Assembly: GCF_003932715.1 (NCBI RefSeq)
Contig: NZ_CP020700.1
Location: 1,130,001 to 1,194,000 of the forward strand
Length of the DNA: 64,000 bases
Origin: Streptomyces tsukubensis
GTDB taxonomy: Bacteria > Actinomycetota > Actinomycetes > Streptomycetales > Streptomycetaceae
Reading direction: 5' to 3'
In this document: piece after piece, positions 8,578-16,142 of the stretch
How the letters are laid out: every line of letters begins with the position of its first letter
Numbering within the stretch: the first letter of the stretch is position 1
Program-made: the position numbers and the translations under genes
Notes under the pieces: model-generated
The model's database searches: none
The model's input: only the letters and a program-made list of their open reading frames with translations
What the model was told of the DNA's origin: nothing

Positions 8578-9009
8578 TTGACGCACACATCCGTGGTGGA
8601 CGGCTGGTTCCGGGACGGCGGCGAGGACGGCTTCGCGCTGCTGGGCACCCGCTGCGCCGACTGCTCCGCCGTCTTCTTCCCCCGCGAGGACGGCTGCTGC
8701 CGCAATCCGGCGTGCGGGGGCGGGACGCTCGTGGAGGTCGCGCTGTCCCGGCGCGGCACGGTCTGGTCGTACACCGACGGCCGCTACCGTCCGCCGCCGC
8801 CGTGGGCAGACGGTCCGGACACGCCGTGGGAGCCGTACATCGTGGTCGCGGTCGAGCTGGCGGCCGAGCGGATGGTGGTCCTGGGACAGGCCGCGCCGGG
8901 GGTGGCGCTCGCCGATCTCCGGGTCGGCGCCGAGGTCGAGGTGGTGCCGGGTGTGCTCGGCGACGGGGCCGCCGTCTGGCACTGGCGGCCCGTGGGGGCG
9001 GCGCGATGA
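8578..9009 (+). CDS. DUF35 OB-fold protein with rubredoxin-like zinc ribbon
   Basis: The 143-residue protein has the DUF35 (ChsH2-type) plan: an N-terminal zinc ribbon with CADCSAVFFPREDGCCRNPAC, then an OB-fold with GTVWSYTDGRY, EPYIVVAVELA and VVLGQAA. Such proteins partner with lipid-transfer thiolases or MaoC-like hydratases and probably help bind acyl-CoA. The TTG start at 8578 is chosen because GGGAGG lies 6-7 nt upstream and no ATG or GTG is better placed. Its stop overlaps the ATG of the next gene (ATGA), so the two proteins are translationally coupled and probably act together. Confidence 0.85.
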   Translation: MTHTSVVDGWFRDGGEDGFALLGTRCADCSAVFFPREDGCCRNPACGGGTLVEVALSRRGTVWSYTDGRYRPPPPWADGPDTPWEPYIVVAVELAAERMVVLGQAAPGVALADLRVGAEVEVVPGVLGDGAAVWHWRPVGAAR

Positions 9010-10205
9010 GCGGGGCCGCCGGGGACATCGCGGTCCTGGGGGCGGGAATGCACCCGTGGGGCAAGGAGGGCCGCGGCTTCCTCCACTACGGCAGGGTCGC
9101 CGCCCGGGCCGCGCTCGCCGACGCCGGTCTGGACTGGCGGGACATCGGGTCGGTGGTCGGCGCATGCACCGTACGCGGCGGCTATCCCGGATATGTCGCA
9201 GGGGCCTCCTTCGCCCGGGCCCTGGGCTGGCAGGGGGCGCGGGTGGCCAGTGTGTACGCGGCCTGCGCGTCCGGGGCCCAGGCGATCGCCACCGCCCGGG
9301 CCCAGATCCTCGCCGGGCTGGCGGACACCGTCCTGGTCGTCGGTGCCGACGCGGCCCCCAAGGGCTTCTTCGCCCCGGCGGGCGGGGACCGTCCGGACGA
9401 TCCGGACTGGCTGCGGTTCCGGCTGCTCGGGGCGGTGAATCCGGTGTACTTCGGGCTGTTCGCCCGCCGGCGCATGGCCGTCCACGGCGAGACACCGGAG
9501 GACTTCGCGCTGGTCAAGGTGAAGAACGCGGCGGCCGGGGCGCTCAATCCGTACGCCCGCTACCGGACCGCCGTCACCGCCGAGGAGGTGGCCGCCTCCC
9601 CCGTGGTCGCCGATCCGCTGCGGCTGCTGGACATCTGCGCGACCTCGGACGGGGGTGCGGCGCTGGTGCTGTCGGGCCTGGACTTCGCCCGCAGCCGCGG
9701 GGTGACCGATCCGGTCCGGATCCGTGCCGTCTCCACCGTCACGCCCGTCTATCCGCGGACCGTACTCGACCTGCCGGACATCGCGACGGATTCGGCGGCC
9801 GCGGTCCCGCCCCCGGCGGAGTCCTTCCGGGCGTCCATCGCGCGGGCCGCGTACGAGGAGGCGGGCATCGGGCCGGGGGATCTGTCCCTGGCCGAGGTGT
9901 ACGACCTCTCGACCGCCCTCGAACTGGAGTGGTACGAGGACCTCGGGCTGTGCGCGGCGGGCGAGGCCACCAAGCTGCTGCGGGAGGGGGCGACGGCGCT
10001 CGGCGGGCGCGTACCGGTCAATCCGAGCGGGGGGCTCGCTTCCTTCGGGGAGGCCGTACCGGCGCAGGCGATCGCGCAGGTCTGCGAGCTGACCCGGCAG
10101 CTGAGGGGGGAGGCCGGGGCGCGGCAGGTGCCCGGGGCGCGGGTGGGGGTCACCGCGAACCAGGGGCTGTTCGGACACGGGTCGGCGGTGGTGGCGGTCC
10201 GCTGA
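9006..10205 (+). CDS. Thiolase-family lipid-transfer protein (acetyl-CoA acetyltransferase-like)
   Basis: The 399-residue protein is a thiolase-fold lipid-transfer (SCP-x-like) protein. The nucleophile region is VYAACASGAQAIATARAQI with Cys at about residue 87. Later motifs are DICATSDGGAALVLS, FRASIARAAYEEAGI, LAEVYDLSTALELEWYEDLGLC and PVNPSGGLASFGEAVPAQAIAQ. Members of this branch, paired with DUF35 proteins, cleave or condense 3-oxoacyl-CoA or carry out retro-aldol side-chain removal on CoA thioesters; the substrate here is unknown. The ATG at 9006 overlaps the DUF35 stop. The pair has its own operator-promoter, and a strong hairpin follows the stop. Confidence 0.88.
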   Translation: MSGAAGDIAVLGAGMHPWGKEGRGFLHYGRVAARAALADAGLDWRDIGSVVGACTVRGGYPGYVAGASFARALGWQGARVASVYAACASGAQAIATARAQILAGLADTVLVVGADAAPKGFFAPAGGDRPDDPDWLRFRLLGAVNPVYFGLFARRRMAVHGETPEDFALVKVKNAAAGALNPYARYRTAVTAEEVAASPVVADPLRLLDICATSDGGAALVLSGLDFARSRGVTDPVRIRAVSTVTPVYPRTVLDLPDIATDSAAAVPPPAESFRASIARAAYEEAGIGPGDLSLAEVYDLSTALELEWYEDLGLCAAGEATKLLREGATALGGRVPVNPSGGLASFGEAVPAQAIAQVCELTRQLRGEAGARQVPGARVGVTANQGLFGHGSAVVAVR

Positions 10206-10212
10206 AACGGCC

Positions 10213-10250
10213 CGGCCGCCGGGGTGCGCGGGCACCCCGGGCGGCGGCCG
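10213..10250. terminator. GC-rich hairpin between convergent thiolase and cvnD genes
   Basis: CGGCCGCC-GGGGTGC is followed by GCACCCC and CGGCGGCCG, forming a long, slightly bulged stem just after the thiolase stop and directly abutting the cvnD stop. It could terminate both transcripts. Confidence 0.6.
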
Positions 10251-10853
10251 TCAGGTCGTCGCGTGCCGGTGTCCCGGGTCCACCAGGTCGAGTGCGTGCT
10301 CGACCACCGTGACGAGGACCGTCTTCACCGATTCGCGCTCCCGTGCGTCGCACAGCAGGAGCGGTACCCCGGCGTCGAGGTCCAGCGCCGCGCGTACGGA
10401 GGTCGCGGGGAACCGTTCCGTACCCTCGAAGCAGTTGACGGCGACGGTGAACGGGATGCCCCGGCGCTCGAAGTAGTCGACGGCGGCGAAGGAGTCCGCC
10501 AGCCGACGGGTGTCGGCCAGCACCACGGCACCCAGCGAACCCTGGGCCAGTTCGTCCCAGAGGAACCAGAAACGATCCTGCCCCGGGGTGCCGAAGAGAT
10601 AGAGGACCAGGTCCTCGCGGAGGGTGATCCGGCCGAAGTCCATGGCGACCGTGGTCGTCGTCTTGGCCTCGACTCCGCCGGTGTCGTCCACCGGGCGGCC
10701 GACCTCGCTGAGGTCCTCCTCGGTGCGCAGCGGCCGGATTTCGCTGACCGCGCCGACCAGGGTCGTCTTGCCGACCCCGAAACCACCGGCGACCAGGATC
10801 TTCAGAGCCAGCGGCGCCCTGCGCCGCGCCGTACTAGAGCGCCCGGAGACCAT
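10251..10853 (-). CDS. cvnD: Conservon GTPase-like ATP/GTP-binding protein CvnD
   Basis: The 200-residue protein is the Ras/MglA-like small GTPase of a conservon. It shows a P-loop GGFGVGKTT, a switch region with TTTTVAMDFG, a DxxG-type LYLFGTPGQDRFWFLWDEL, and VAVNCFEGTERF in the place of the NKxD base motif. In Streptomyces conservons, CvnA-D form a membrane-associated complex likened to G-protein-coupled signalling. The ATG at 10853 lies inside the 3' end of cvnC (20-bp overlap), as is normal for these operons. It is the last gene of the cvnABCD operon. Confidence 0.93.
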   Translation of the reverse strand: MVSGRSSTARRRAPLALKILVAGGFGVGKTTLVGAVSEIRPLRTEEDLSEVGRPVDDTGGVEAKTTTTVAMDFGRITLREDLVLYLFGTPGQDRFWFLWDELAQGSLGAVVLADTRRLADSFAAVDYFERRGIPFTVAVNCFEGTERFPATSVRAALDLDAGVPLLLCDARERESVKTVLVTVVEHALDLVDPGHRHATT

Positions 10854-11616
10854 TGATCACCTCGCGGAGAATGTTCACGTCCGGCAGCTCGGCCGGCGGA
10901 ACGGGACGGGTTACCTGCACGAGTTCGTCCTCGACGAGATCGCCGACGAGGACGCGGATCACGCCGACGGGGAGATCGAGACCTGCGGCGAGCTCGGCGA
11001 TCGACTGCGGGCTGCGCTCGCACCGCTCGACGATGTCGACGTGCTCCGGGGAGAGATGGTGTCCGTGGCCGCCGGATCCGGCCGTGGGTTCCGGGACGAC
11101 GAGCGCGATGAGGTCGAGCCGGTGGTGCTGGGAGGTGCTGCTGGTACGGCCCCGGGTCATCGCGTACGGGCGGACCACGGGGCCCGCCTCGGCGTCGACG
11201 AAATGCCGCGGGGGGCGCGGGTGCCGGAACTGGCGGCTGTAGTCGGGCGGCTGTGCCTGGGGAGCGTTCCGGGGTTCCGGTGAGTTCAGGGGCTGTTGTG
11301 CGCCCGGGGAGCTGCGGGGGTCGCGGGGGCTGTGAGAAGCAGGGGGTTCGTGGGAGCCGGGGGTGTCGTGAGTACCGGGCGGACTGTGGGTGCCCGGGGG
11401 CCCCTGGGACCTATGAGGTTGCGGGGGGCCGGGGGGTTGCTGTCGGAACGGCGGCGGCGATGGGCTCCGGGGCTCCTGGGGCGGTTGTGGTGCGGACTTC
11501 TGCCGGAACCGTCGTAGCCGCCCCGATCTGCCGGGCGACCGGGCCGGATGCTCCTCCGGCCCGTCCTCCCGGCCGTCGTCCGCCCCGTCCCTGGTGCCGT
11601 CACGCATACCGGACAT
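10834..11616 (-). CDS. cvnC: Conservon DUF742 protein CvnC
   Basis: The 260-residue protein has a C-terminal DUF742 domain (VRPYAMTRGRTSS, LDLIALVV, LSPEHVDIVERCERSPQSIAELAAGLDLPVGVIRVLVGDLV), which resembles a winged helix. The first 145 residues are a low-complexity Pro/Gln/Ser/His stretch (PPFRQQPPGPPQPH), much longer than in many CvnC proteins and possibly a flexible linker. The ATG at 11616 shares one base with the cvnB stop (TGATG). An internal Met three codons later is an alternative start. Confidence 0.9.
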   Translation of the reverse strand: MSGMRDGTRDGADDGREDGPEEHPARSPGRSGRLRRFRQKSAPQPPQEPRSPSPPPFRQQPPGPPQPHRSQGPPGTHSPPGTHDTPGSHEPPASHSPRDPRSSPGAQQPLNSPEPRNAPQAQPPDYSRQFRHPRPPRHFVDAEAGPVVRPYAMTRGRTSSTSQHHRLDLIALVVPEPTAGSGGHGHHLSPEHVDIVERCERSPQSIAELAAGLDLPVGVIRVLVGDLVEDELVQVTRPVPPAELPDVNILREVINGLRAL

Positions 11617-12074
11617 CACCCCCCGGCTGCGGATCGACCGGTCCGGGGAGCCGTGGAGAGATGGACGCCGACCCGCTTGACCATGAGCGTCATCTCGTAG
11701 GCGATCTGTCCGACGTCCGAGTCCGCGTCGGCGAGGACCGCAAGACAGCTGCCGTCTCCCGCCGCCGTCACGAAGAGGAACGCCTCGTCCAGCTCCACCA
11801 CGGTCTGCCGGACCTGTCCGGCGTCGAAGTGCCGCCCCACCCCCTTGGCGAGGGAGTGGAATCCGGAGGCCACGGCGGCGAGGTGCTCCGCGTCCTCCCG
11901 GCTCAGCTCGCGCGAGGTGCCGGTCGCCAGTCCGTCGCTGGAGAGCACGAGCGCCCGGCGGATGCTGCCGACCCGCTCGACCAGCTCGTCGAGCAGCCAG
12001 TCGAGCGTGCCCGCGCCGCTCCGGTCGAGCGGGCGTCCGCCGGTGGCGTCTGCTGCGGCGTGCGGTGCGGTCAT
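11616..12074 (-). CDS. cvnB: Conservon roadblock/LC7 protein CvnB
   Basis: The 152-residue protein has the roadblock/LC7 fold: LDWLLDELVERVGSIRRALVLSSDGLATGTS, then AEHLAAVASGFHSLAKGVGRHF, QTVVELDEAFLFVTAAGDGSCLAVLADADSDVGQIAYEM. In related systems (MglB), roadblock proteins regulate the partner small GTPase, so this probably acts on CvnD. The ATG at 12074 overlaps the cvnA stop by 4 bp. Residues 1-20 are a short disordered leader. Confidence 0.93.
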   Translation of the reverse strand: MTAPHAAADATGGRPLDRSGAGTLDWLLDELVERVGSIRRALVLSSDGLATGTSRELSREDAEHLAAVASGFHSLAKGVGRHFDAGQVRQTVVELDEAFLFVTAAGDGSCLAVLADADSDVGQIAYEMTLMVKRVGVHLSTAPRTGRSAAGG

Positions 12075-14950
12075 GGACCGTTCCCCTCCGATGTCGTTCG
12101 TGGTCCCGGACGGCCGGTGCCGGCGCCCGTCCCGGTACCGGTGCTCCGGACGGCGGCCGGGTCGGTGCCGTCCGCGTTCTGACGGCGGCCCCGTTGCCAG
12201 CCGCGCTGCATGGAGGCCATCCGGGCCCGTACGGCCTCGGCGTCGCGCAGTGCTTCGGCGTCGCCGTCCGTTCCCGGGGCGGCTTCGGGGGTGCGTCCGC
12301 GGGCGCGGGGCGGTGCCGGAACGTCCCGCAGCTGGGGCGCGAGGCTGGCCTGGCGCACCCGGCGCGGCAGTCCGTCGACGGACCCGGGCGGCTGGTGGGG
12401 AGGGACCGGGTCGGGGGCCCTGCGGTGTCCCCCGGTGTGGGGTTCGGCCGCGGCGGCGGAGGGGGCCGGGCCCCGGTTCCCCCGGCGGGCAGCGGGCCCT
12501 GAAGAGTCGGGGAAGGGTGCGGGGCCGGGGTGGTGACGGCCGGTCGCCGGGTCGGGGTGCTTGGGGCGGCGGGGCAGCGGGACGACGCCCGGGGGCCGTC
12601 CGGGGGCCGGGTCCCCGGCCTGCTGGTGCTCCTCGTCGGCCGCCGGGTACAGGCCGGGCGGGACCGGGCCGCGCGTGCGGTACGGATACGGGGCGTCGTA
12701 CGGGTCGGGGAAGCCGTAGTCGTCCGGGGAGCGGTGCAGACCGGGTACGCCGTGCGGATCGGACGCCGCGTGTGGGCCGGGGGCGGTGTGCGGATCCGGG
12801 AGGCGGAAGGGGTCCGTACCGCCGTACGGGCCGGGGGCCGTGGCCGCCCGGTCGGGGTCTTGGGCGTCCGGGCCCGGCCGGTGGGGTCCGGACGGCAGAA
12901 CAGGCCTGCCGGGAAACGGCGGCGGGACCACCGCACCGGCGGGTTCCCCGTCCGCGCCGGGCCGGACGAGGGGACCGGCCGCCGGGGCCGGGCGGCGGGC
13001 CGGGCCCGCGGTCCTGGCCGTACGGTCGGCCGGGGAGGCGGACTCCGTCTCCTCCGGGGCGTCGGTGAGCAGGGCGGCGGGCAGGAAGACGACGGCTGTG
13101 GTGCCGCCGTACGGGGACGACTGGAGCGAGACGCGCACGCTCTGGCGCTGGGCGAGCCGGCTGATGACGAAGAGACCGAGGCGGTCGGTGTCCGAGAGCT
13201 CGAACTCGGGGGTCTCCGCGAGCCGCAGATTGGCCTCCAGGAGGACCTCCGGCGCCATGCCGAGCCCCCGGTCGTGGATCTCCAGGGTGAAGCCGTTGGC
13301 CACCCGCTCGCCGTGCACCTCCACGGCGGTGTGCGGGGGCGAGAACACCGTGGCGTTCTCCAGCAGTTCGGCGATCAGATGGGTCAGGTCGGCCACCGCC
13401 TGGCCGCCCACGCCGATCCGGGGCAGCCGCCGTACCTCGATGCGTTCGTAGTCCTCGACCTCGGCGACCGCCGCCCGGACCACGTCCATCAGCTGGACCG
13501 GCTTGCGCCACTGGCGGGAAGGGGCGGCGCCGGAGAGGATCACCAGCCCCTCGGCGTGCCGGCGCATCCGGGTGGTGAGGTGGTCCAGCCGGAAGAGGTC
13601 GGCGAGTTCCTCCGCGTCCTCGGTGCGCCGCTCCATGGCGTCGAGCAGGATGAGCTGGCGGTGGAGGAGGACCTGGTTGCGCCGGGCGAGGTTGACGAAG
13701 ACCTCGGACACTCCGCGGCGCATCTCGGCCTGGCGGACCGCGGCCTCGACGGCGGCGCGCTGGAGGGTGTTGAGGGCCCGCCCCGCCTGACCGATCTCGT
13801 CCTTCTCGTACTCCAGGCGCGGCGCCTCCGTCTCGACGTCGACGTGCTCGCCCGCGGCCAGCCGGCGCATCACCCCGGGCAGCCGGACGCCCGAGACCTC
13901 ATGGGCCTCGCGGCGCAGCCGCGAGAGGTCGCGGACCAGATCGCGGCCGACGCGTACGGAGACGAAGACGGAGACCAGCAGGGCGAGGAAGCCGAGGACA
14001 CCCGCGATGCCCGCTTTGAGGAAGACGTCGTACGCGGCCGGGTCGACCCGCCCCTGGTGGCGCTCCTCGGAGGCGTCGGCCTCCAGATGGAGGCGGTCGA
14101 GCACAGGGGTGACCGCCTGCCGCCACTGGGCCGCGTCCGCGGGCGTGGCCCGGGTGACGGGTCCGCCGGTGGCCAGGCGGCGTTCGCCGGCGCGCAGCGG
14201 TTCGGTGCCGGGGCCGGTCCAGAGGGTCCGGTAGATCTCGCGGTCGCGGGCGGGGAGCAGTTCGAGGTTGATCTCGTAGAGGAGTTCGCGCCGGGCGACC
14301 AGTCCGGTGATGTCGCGCTGCTCGGCCGCGGTGACCTGGCCCGCCGTCAGGGCGGAGGCGATCAGGGCGTCCTCGCGGGCGAGGGCCTCGGCGGCGCGGC
14401 CGAGGCCGACGATGGCCCGGCCCTGACGGTCCATGCCGACGTCGCTCAGGGTGTGGAGGTCGCTGAGGAAGCTGAAGGCGGGGTCGATCAGGCCGTTGTA
14501 GTAGTCCATGGCCCGGGTCCGCGGGACGGTGCCGCTGTCGACGGAGGCGCGGAGGGTGGCGAGTCCGTCGAAGCCCTCGGCGAACTCGGACAGTTTCCGT
14601 TCTCCGTCGGACCGCAGGGCGTCGCGGACCGCTTCGTCGTCGGCCTCGGCCCTGACGACCGTCAGGGCCCGGTCCACGGCCGTGCGCTGCCCGCGTAACT
14701 CGGCGAGCGCTCCCGACGCGCGGCGGTCGGCGAGATGGACCAGGGTGTTGTGGCGCTCCTGCTGGAGGGCCCGGACGGCAGCATCGACCGGTCCCCCGAG
14801 GTCGTCGACGACCGAACTGACCTCCAGCAGCCGGGCCGCCTCCCGGCCGGTGAGGAAGGTCGTGAAGCCCCAGAGCGCGGTGAGCGACAGCAGGGGTACC
14901 AGCAGCAGCGCCACGATCTTCCGGCGGATGGACTTCCCGCGAAAGCGCAT
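12071..14950 (-). CDS. cvnA: Conservon sensor histidine kinase-like protein CvnA
   Basis: The 959-residue membrane protein leads the operon. Residues about 9-30 form TM1 (KIVALLLVPLLSLTALWGFTTFL). A periplasmic nitrate/nitrite-sensing-type (NIT) helical domain follows, then TM2 (AGIAGVLGFLALLVSVFVSVRV), a HAMP-like linker, and an ATPase domain with HLIAELLENATVFSPP (N box), HDRGLGM (G1) and DRLGLFVISRLA (G2). The phospho-acceptor histidine region is atypical, as in other CvnA proteins. The last 280 residues are Pro/Gly/Asp-rich and repetitive (PYDAPYPYRTRG), probably disordered. The ATG at 14950 has GGGGGAGG just upstream. Confidence 0.93.
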   Translation of the reverse strand: MRFRGKSIRRKIVALLLVPLLSLTALWGFTTFLTGREAARLLEVSSVVDDLGGPVDAAVRALQQERHNTLVHLADRRASGALAELRGQRTAVDRALTVVRAEADDEAVRDALRSDGERKLSEFAEGFDGLATLRASVDSGTVPRTRAMDYYNGLIDPAFSFLSDLHTLSDVGMDRQGRAIVGLGRAAEALAREDALIASALTAGQVTAAEQRDITGLVARRELLYEINLELLPARDREIYRTLWTGPGTEPLRAGERRLATGGPVTRATPADAAQWRQAVTPVLDRLHLEADASEERHQGRVDPAAYDVFLKAGIAGVLGFLALLVSVFVSVRVGRDLVRDLSRLRREAHEVSGVRLPGVMRRLAAGEHVDVETEAPRLEYEKDEIGQAGRALNTLQRAAVEAAVRQAEMRRGVSEVFVNLARRNQVLLHRQLILLDAMERRTEDAEELADLFRLDHLTTRMRRHAEGLVILSGAAPSRQWRKPVQLMDVVRAAVAEVEDYERIEVRRLPRIGVGGQAVADLTHLIAELLENATVFSPPHTAVEVHGERVANGFTLEIHDRGLGMAPEVLLEANLRLAETPEFELSDTDRLGLFVISRLAQRQSVRVSLQSSPYGGTTAVVFLPAALLTDAPEETESASPADRTARTAGPARRPAPAAGPLVRPGADGEPAGAVVPPPFPGRPVLPSGPHRPGPDAQDPDRAATAPGPYGGTDPFRLPDPHTAPGPHAASDPHGVPGLHRSPDDYGFPDPYDAPYPYRTRGPVPPGLYPAADEEHQQAGDPAPGRPPGVVPLPRRPKHPDPATGRHHPGPAPFPDSSGPAARRGNRGPAPSAAAAEPHTGGHRRAPDPVPPHQPPGSVDGLPRRVRQASLAPQLRDVPAPPRARGRTPEAAPGTDGDAEALRDAEAVRARMASMQRGWQRGRRQNADGTDPAAVRSTGTGTGAGTGRPGPRTTSEGNGP

Positions 14951-15320
14951 GGCCTCCCCCTGACGGTCCGCCCGGCGGGCGGCGCTCCTCCGTGCTCTCC
15001 GGTCAGCAAACGGCGCGAGCCTACTACTGTCGGACCATCGGCTCGTAGGGTCGCCCGGGCGATTTTCGGCCGACCGGCCGGTGGTGGGGCAGAGTTGGTT
15101 CCGGCATTCAACGTGTTGGGATTCCCGGGCGTGTTGCACGGGGTCCGGCGGGGCGTCCGTGGGGGGCGGCGAGGAGATGGCCGGATTCCTACGATCCGAT
15201 GGGCGCGGGACGGAACAGAACGGGGTTCTCGGGCGTCTATATGTACAGGGCTGTTGGGAACCTGCCGTTAGCGACCGGTAGTGCGAGGTTCGCCCGCACT
15301 GTCGGTATCGGAGGTGCCGG
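14951..15320. other. Intergenic region upstream of cvnA, no recognised gene
   Basis: This 370-bp stretch separates the divergent cvnA operon and the 15.3-kb plus-strand genes. It must hold the cvnA promoter, but I see no convincing -35/-10 pair. It has somewhat lower GC than the flanking genes around 15190-15260. Confidence 0.4.
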
Positions 15321-15518
15321 GTGTCAACTGCTTTCCGGATTCCGCCGCGGCAGCCCGGTGCAGGGCTCCGGCAAGGAGCGGCAGTGCATCCGGACAGGGG
15401 CGGCGGGTCCTCGCCGAACGGGAGTAGCGGCGCGGAATTCCGGGCAGCCGAAAGTGTACGGACGGACATGGGGGATGTGGGGAGTGAGCAGGACCATGGA
15501 GACGGGCGGGCGTCGTGA
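15321..15518 (+). CDS. Candidate 65-residue leader ORF with strong ribosome-binding site
   Basis: A GTG at 15321 has an ideal GGAGGT 5 nt upstream and opens a 65-codon frame (VSTAFRIPPRQPGAG...). The frame ends at 15518, inside the next gene, and so overlaps that gene's start. The product is Arg/Gly/Ser-rich, hydrophilic and unlike any family I know. The strong ribosome-binding site and the overlap suggest either translational coupling to the membrane protein gene or a real small protein. It could also be chance. Confidence 0.4.
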   Translation: MSTAFRIPPRQPGAGLRQGAAVHPDRGGGSSPNGSSGAEFRAAESVRTDMGDVGSEQDHGDGRAS

Positions 15519-15957
15519 GGGGTCGGTGCGCGGCGAGAGAGCGCCGGTGCCGCGTCAGCTCTGGGTCGAGGAGCCCGAGCCCCGGGTGCGGATGGCGGAC
15601 CCGGTGCGCAAGTCGGCGGTGCGGGCGGTCCTCATCGTGTCGTTGACGCTGATTCAGGCGATGGTGGCGTTCCTGTGCACGCTCGCCGGATCCTGGCTGG
15701 CGTTCCCGATGGTGCTCAGCAGTGTCGCCAGCACGATCGTGGCGACCTGGTCCGTGCTGGACGTCTGGGTGACGCGCCAGGTGTGGAAGCAGCGGTACGG
15801 GGTGGTCTCGGGGCCCAGCAGCAGCGCGCGTCAGCTCCGGCGGGAGCGCCGCCGGGCACGGCGGGCGGCCCGGGCCGCGGCCCGTGCGGAGACGCGGATA
15901 GGGCGCCGGGAGCGGCAGGAGAGCGGCGGCCGCCGGGTGGCCGAGGCCGAGGTCTGA
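15496..15957 (+). CDS. Small membrane protein with two transmembrane helices
   Basis: The 153-residue protein has a hydrophilic N-terminus (METGGRREGSVRGERAPVPRQLWVEE), two adjacent hydrophobic segments (AVRAVLIVSLTLIQAMVAFLCTLAGSW and FPMVLSSVASTIVATWSVLDVWV) and a strongly basic, Arg/Ala-rich tail. The tail probably stays in the cytoplasm and could bind nucleic acid or lipid head groups. Function unknown. The ATG at 15496 is chosen with AGGA 5 nt upstream; in-frame GTG 15484 and ATG 15475 are alternatives. The stop codon lies inside a 22-bp tandem repeat. Confidence 0.7.
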   Translation: METGGRREGSVRGERAPVPRQLWVEEPEPRVRMADPVRKSAVRAVLIVSLTLIQAMVAFLCTLAGSWLAFPMVLSSVASTIVATWSVLDVWVTRQVWKQRYGVVSGPSSSARQLRRERRRARRAARAAARAETRIGRRERQESGGRRVAEAEV

Positions 15958-16030
15958 TCAGGACCCGGTTCGAGATCTGATCCGGGCCGGTCCGAGGTCT
16001 GATCCGGGCCGGTTCGAAGCCCGATCCGGG
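15944..16030. repeat. 22-bp tandem repeat spanning a stop codon
   Basis: The core (CTGATCCGGGCCGGTYCGAG) recurs with 22-23 bp spacing at about 15954, 15977, 15999 and 16021. The first, most divergent copy contains the TGA stop of the membrane-protein gene; the others fill the gap towards the SMC-like gene. No hairpin terminator is obvious besides it. Confidence 0.75.
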
Positions 16031-16142
16031 CCCGGTGCAGGGCGCGCCGGTGCCGCCCGCCCCCGTTCCGTAGCCGGTTGACCGGAGTTCGGAGCGGGGG
16101 CGTTCTGCGTGCGGGGTTTGCCGTGGCCCGGGGGCGGGTGGG

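Noticed and set aside
3063..9495. Very long minus-strand open frames opposite the acetoacetyl-CoA synthetase and GH31-like genes
   Set aside because: Their translations are Arg/Pro-rich and lack any domain; they are mirror frames produced by high third-position GC.
8784..10235. Minus-strand frame of 483 codons opposite the thiolase
   Set aside because: The plus-strand thiolase has clear catalytic motifs and an ATGA junction; the opposite frame has none.
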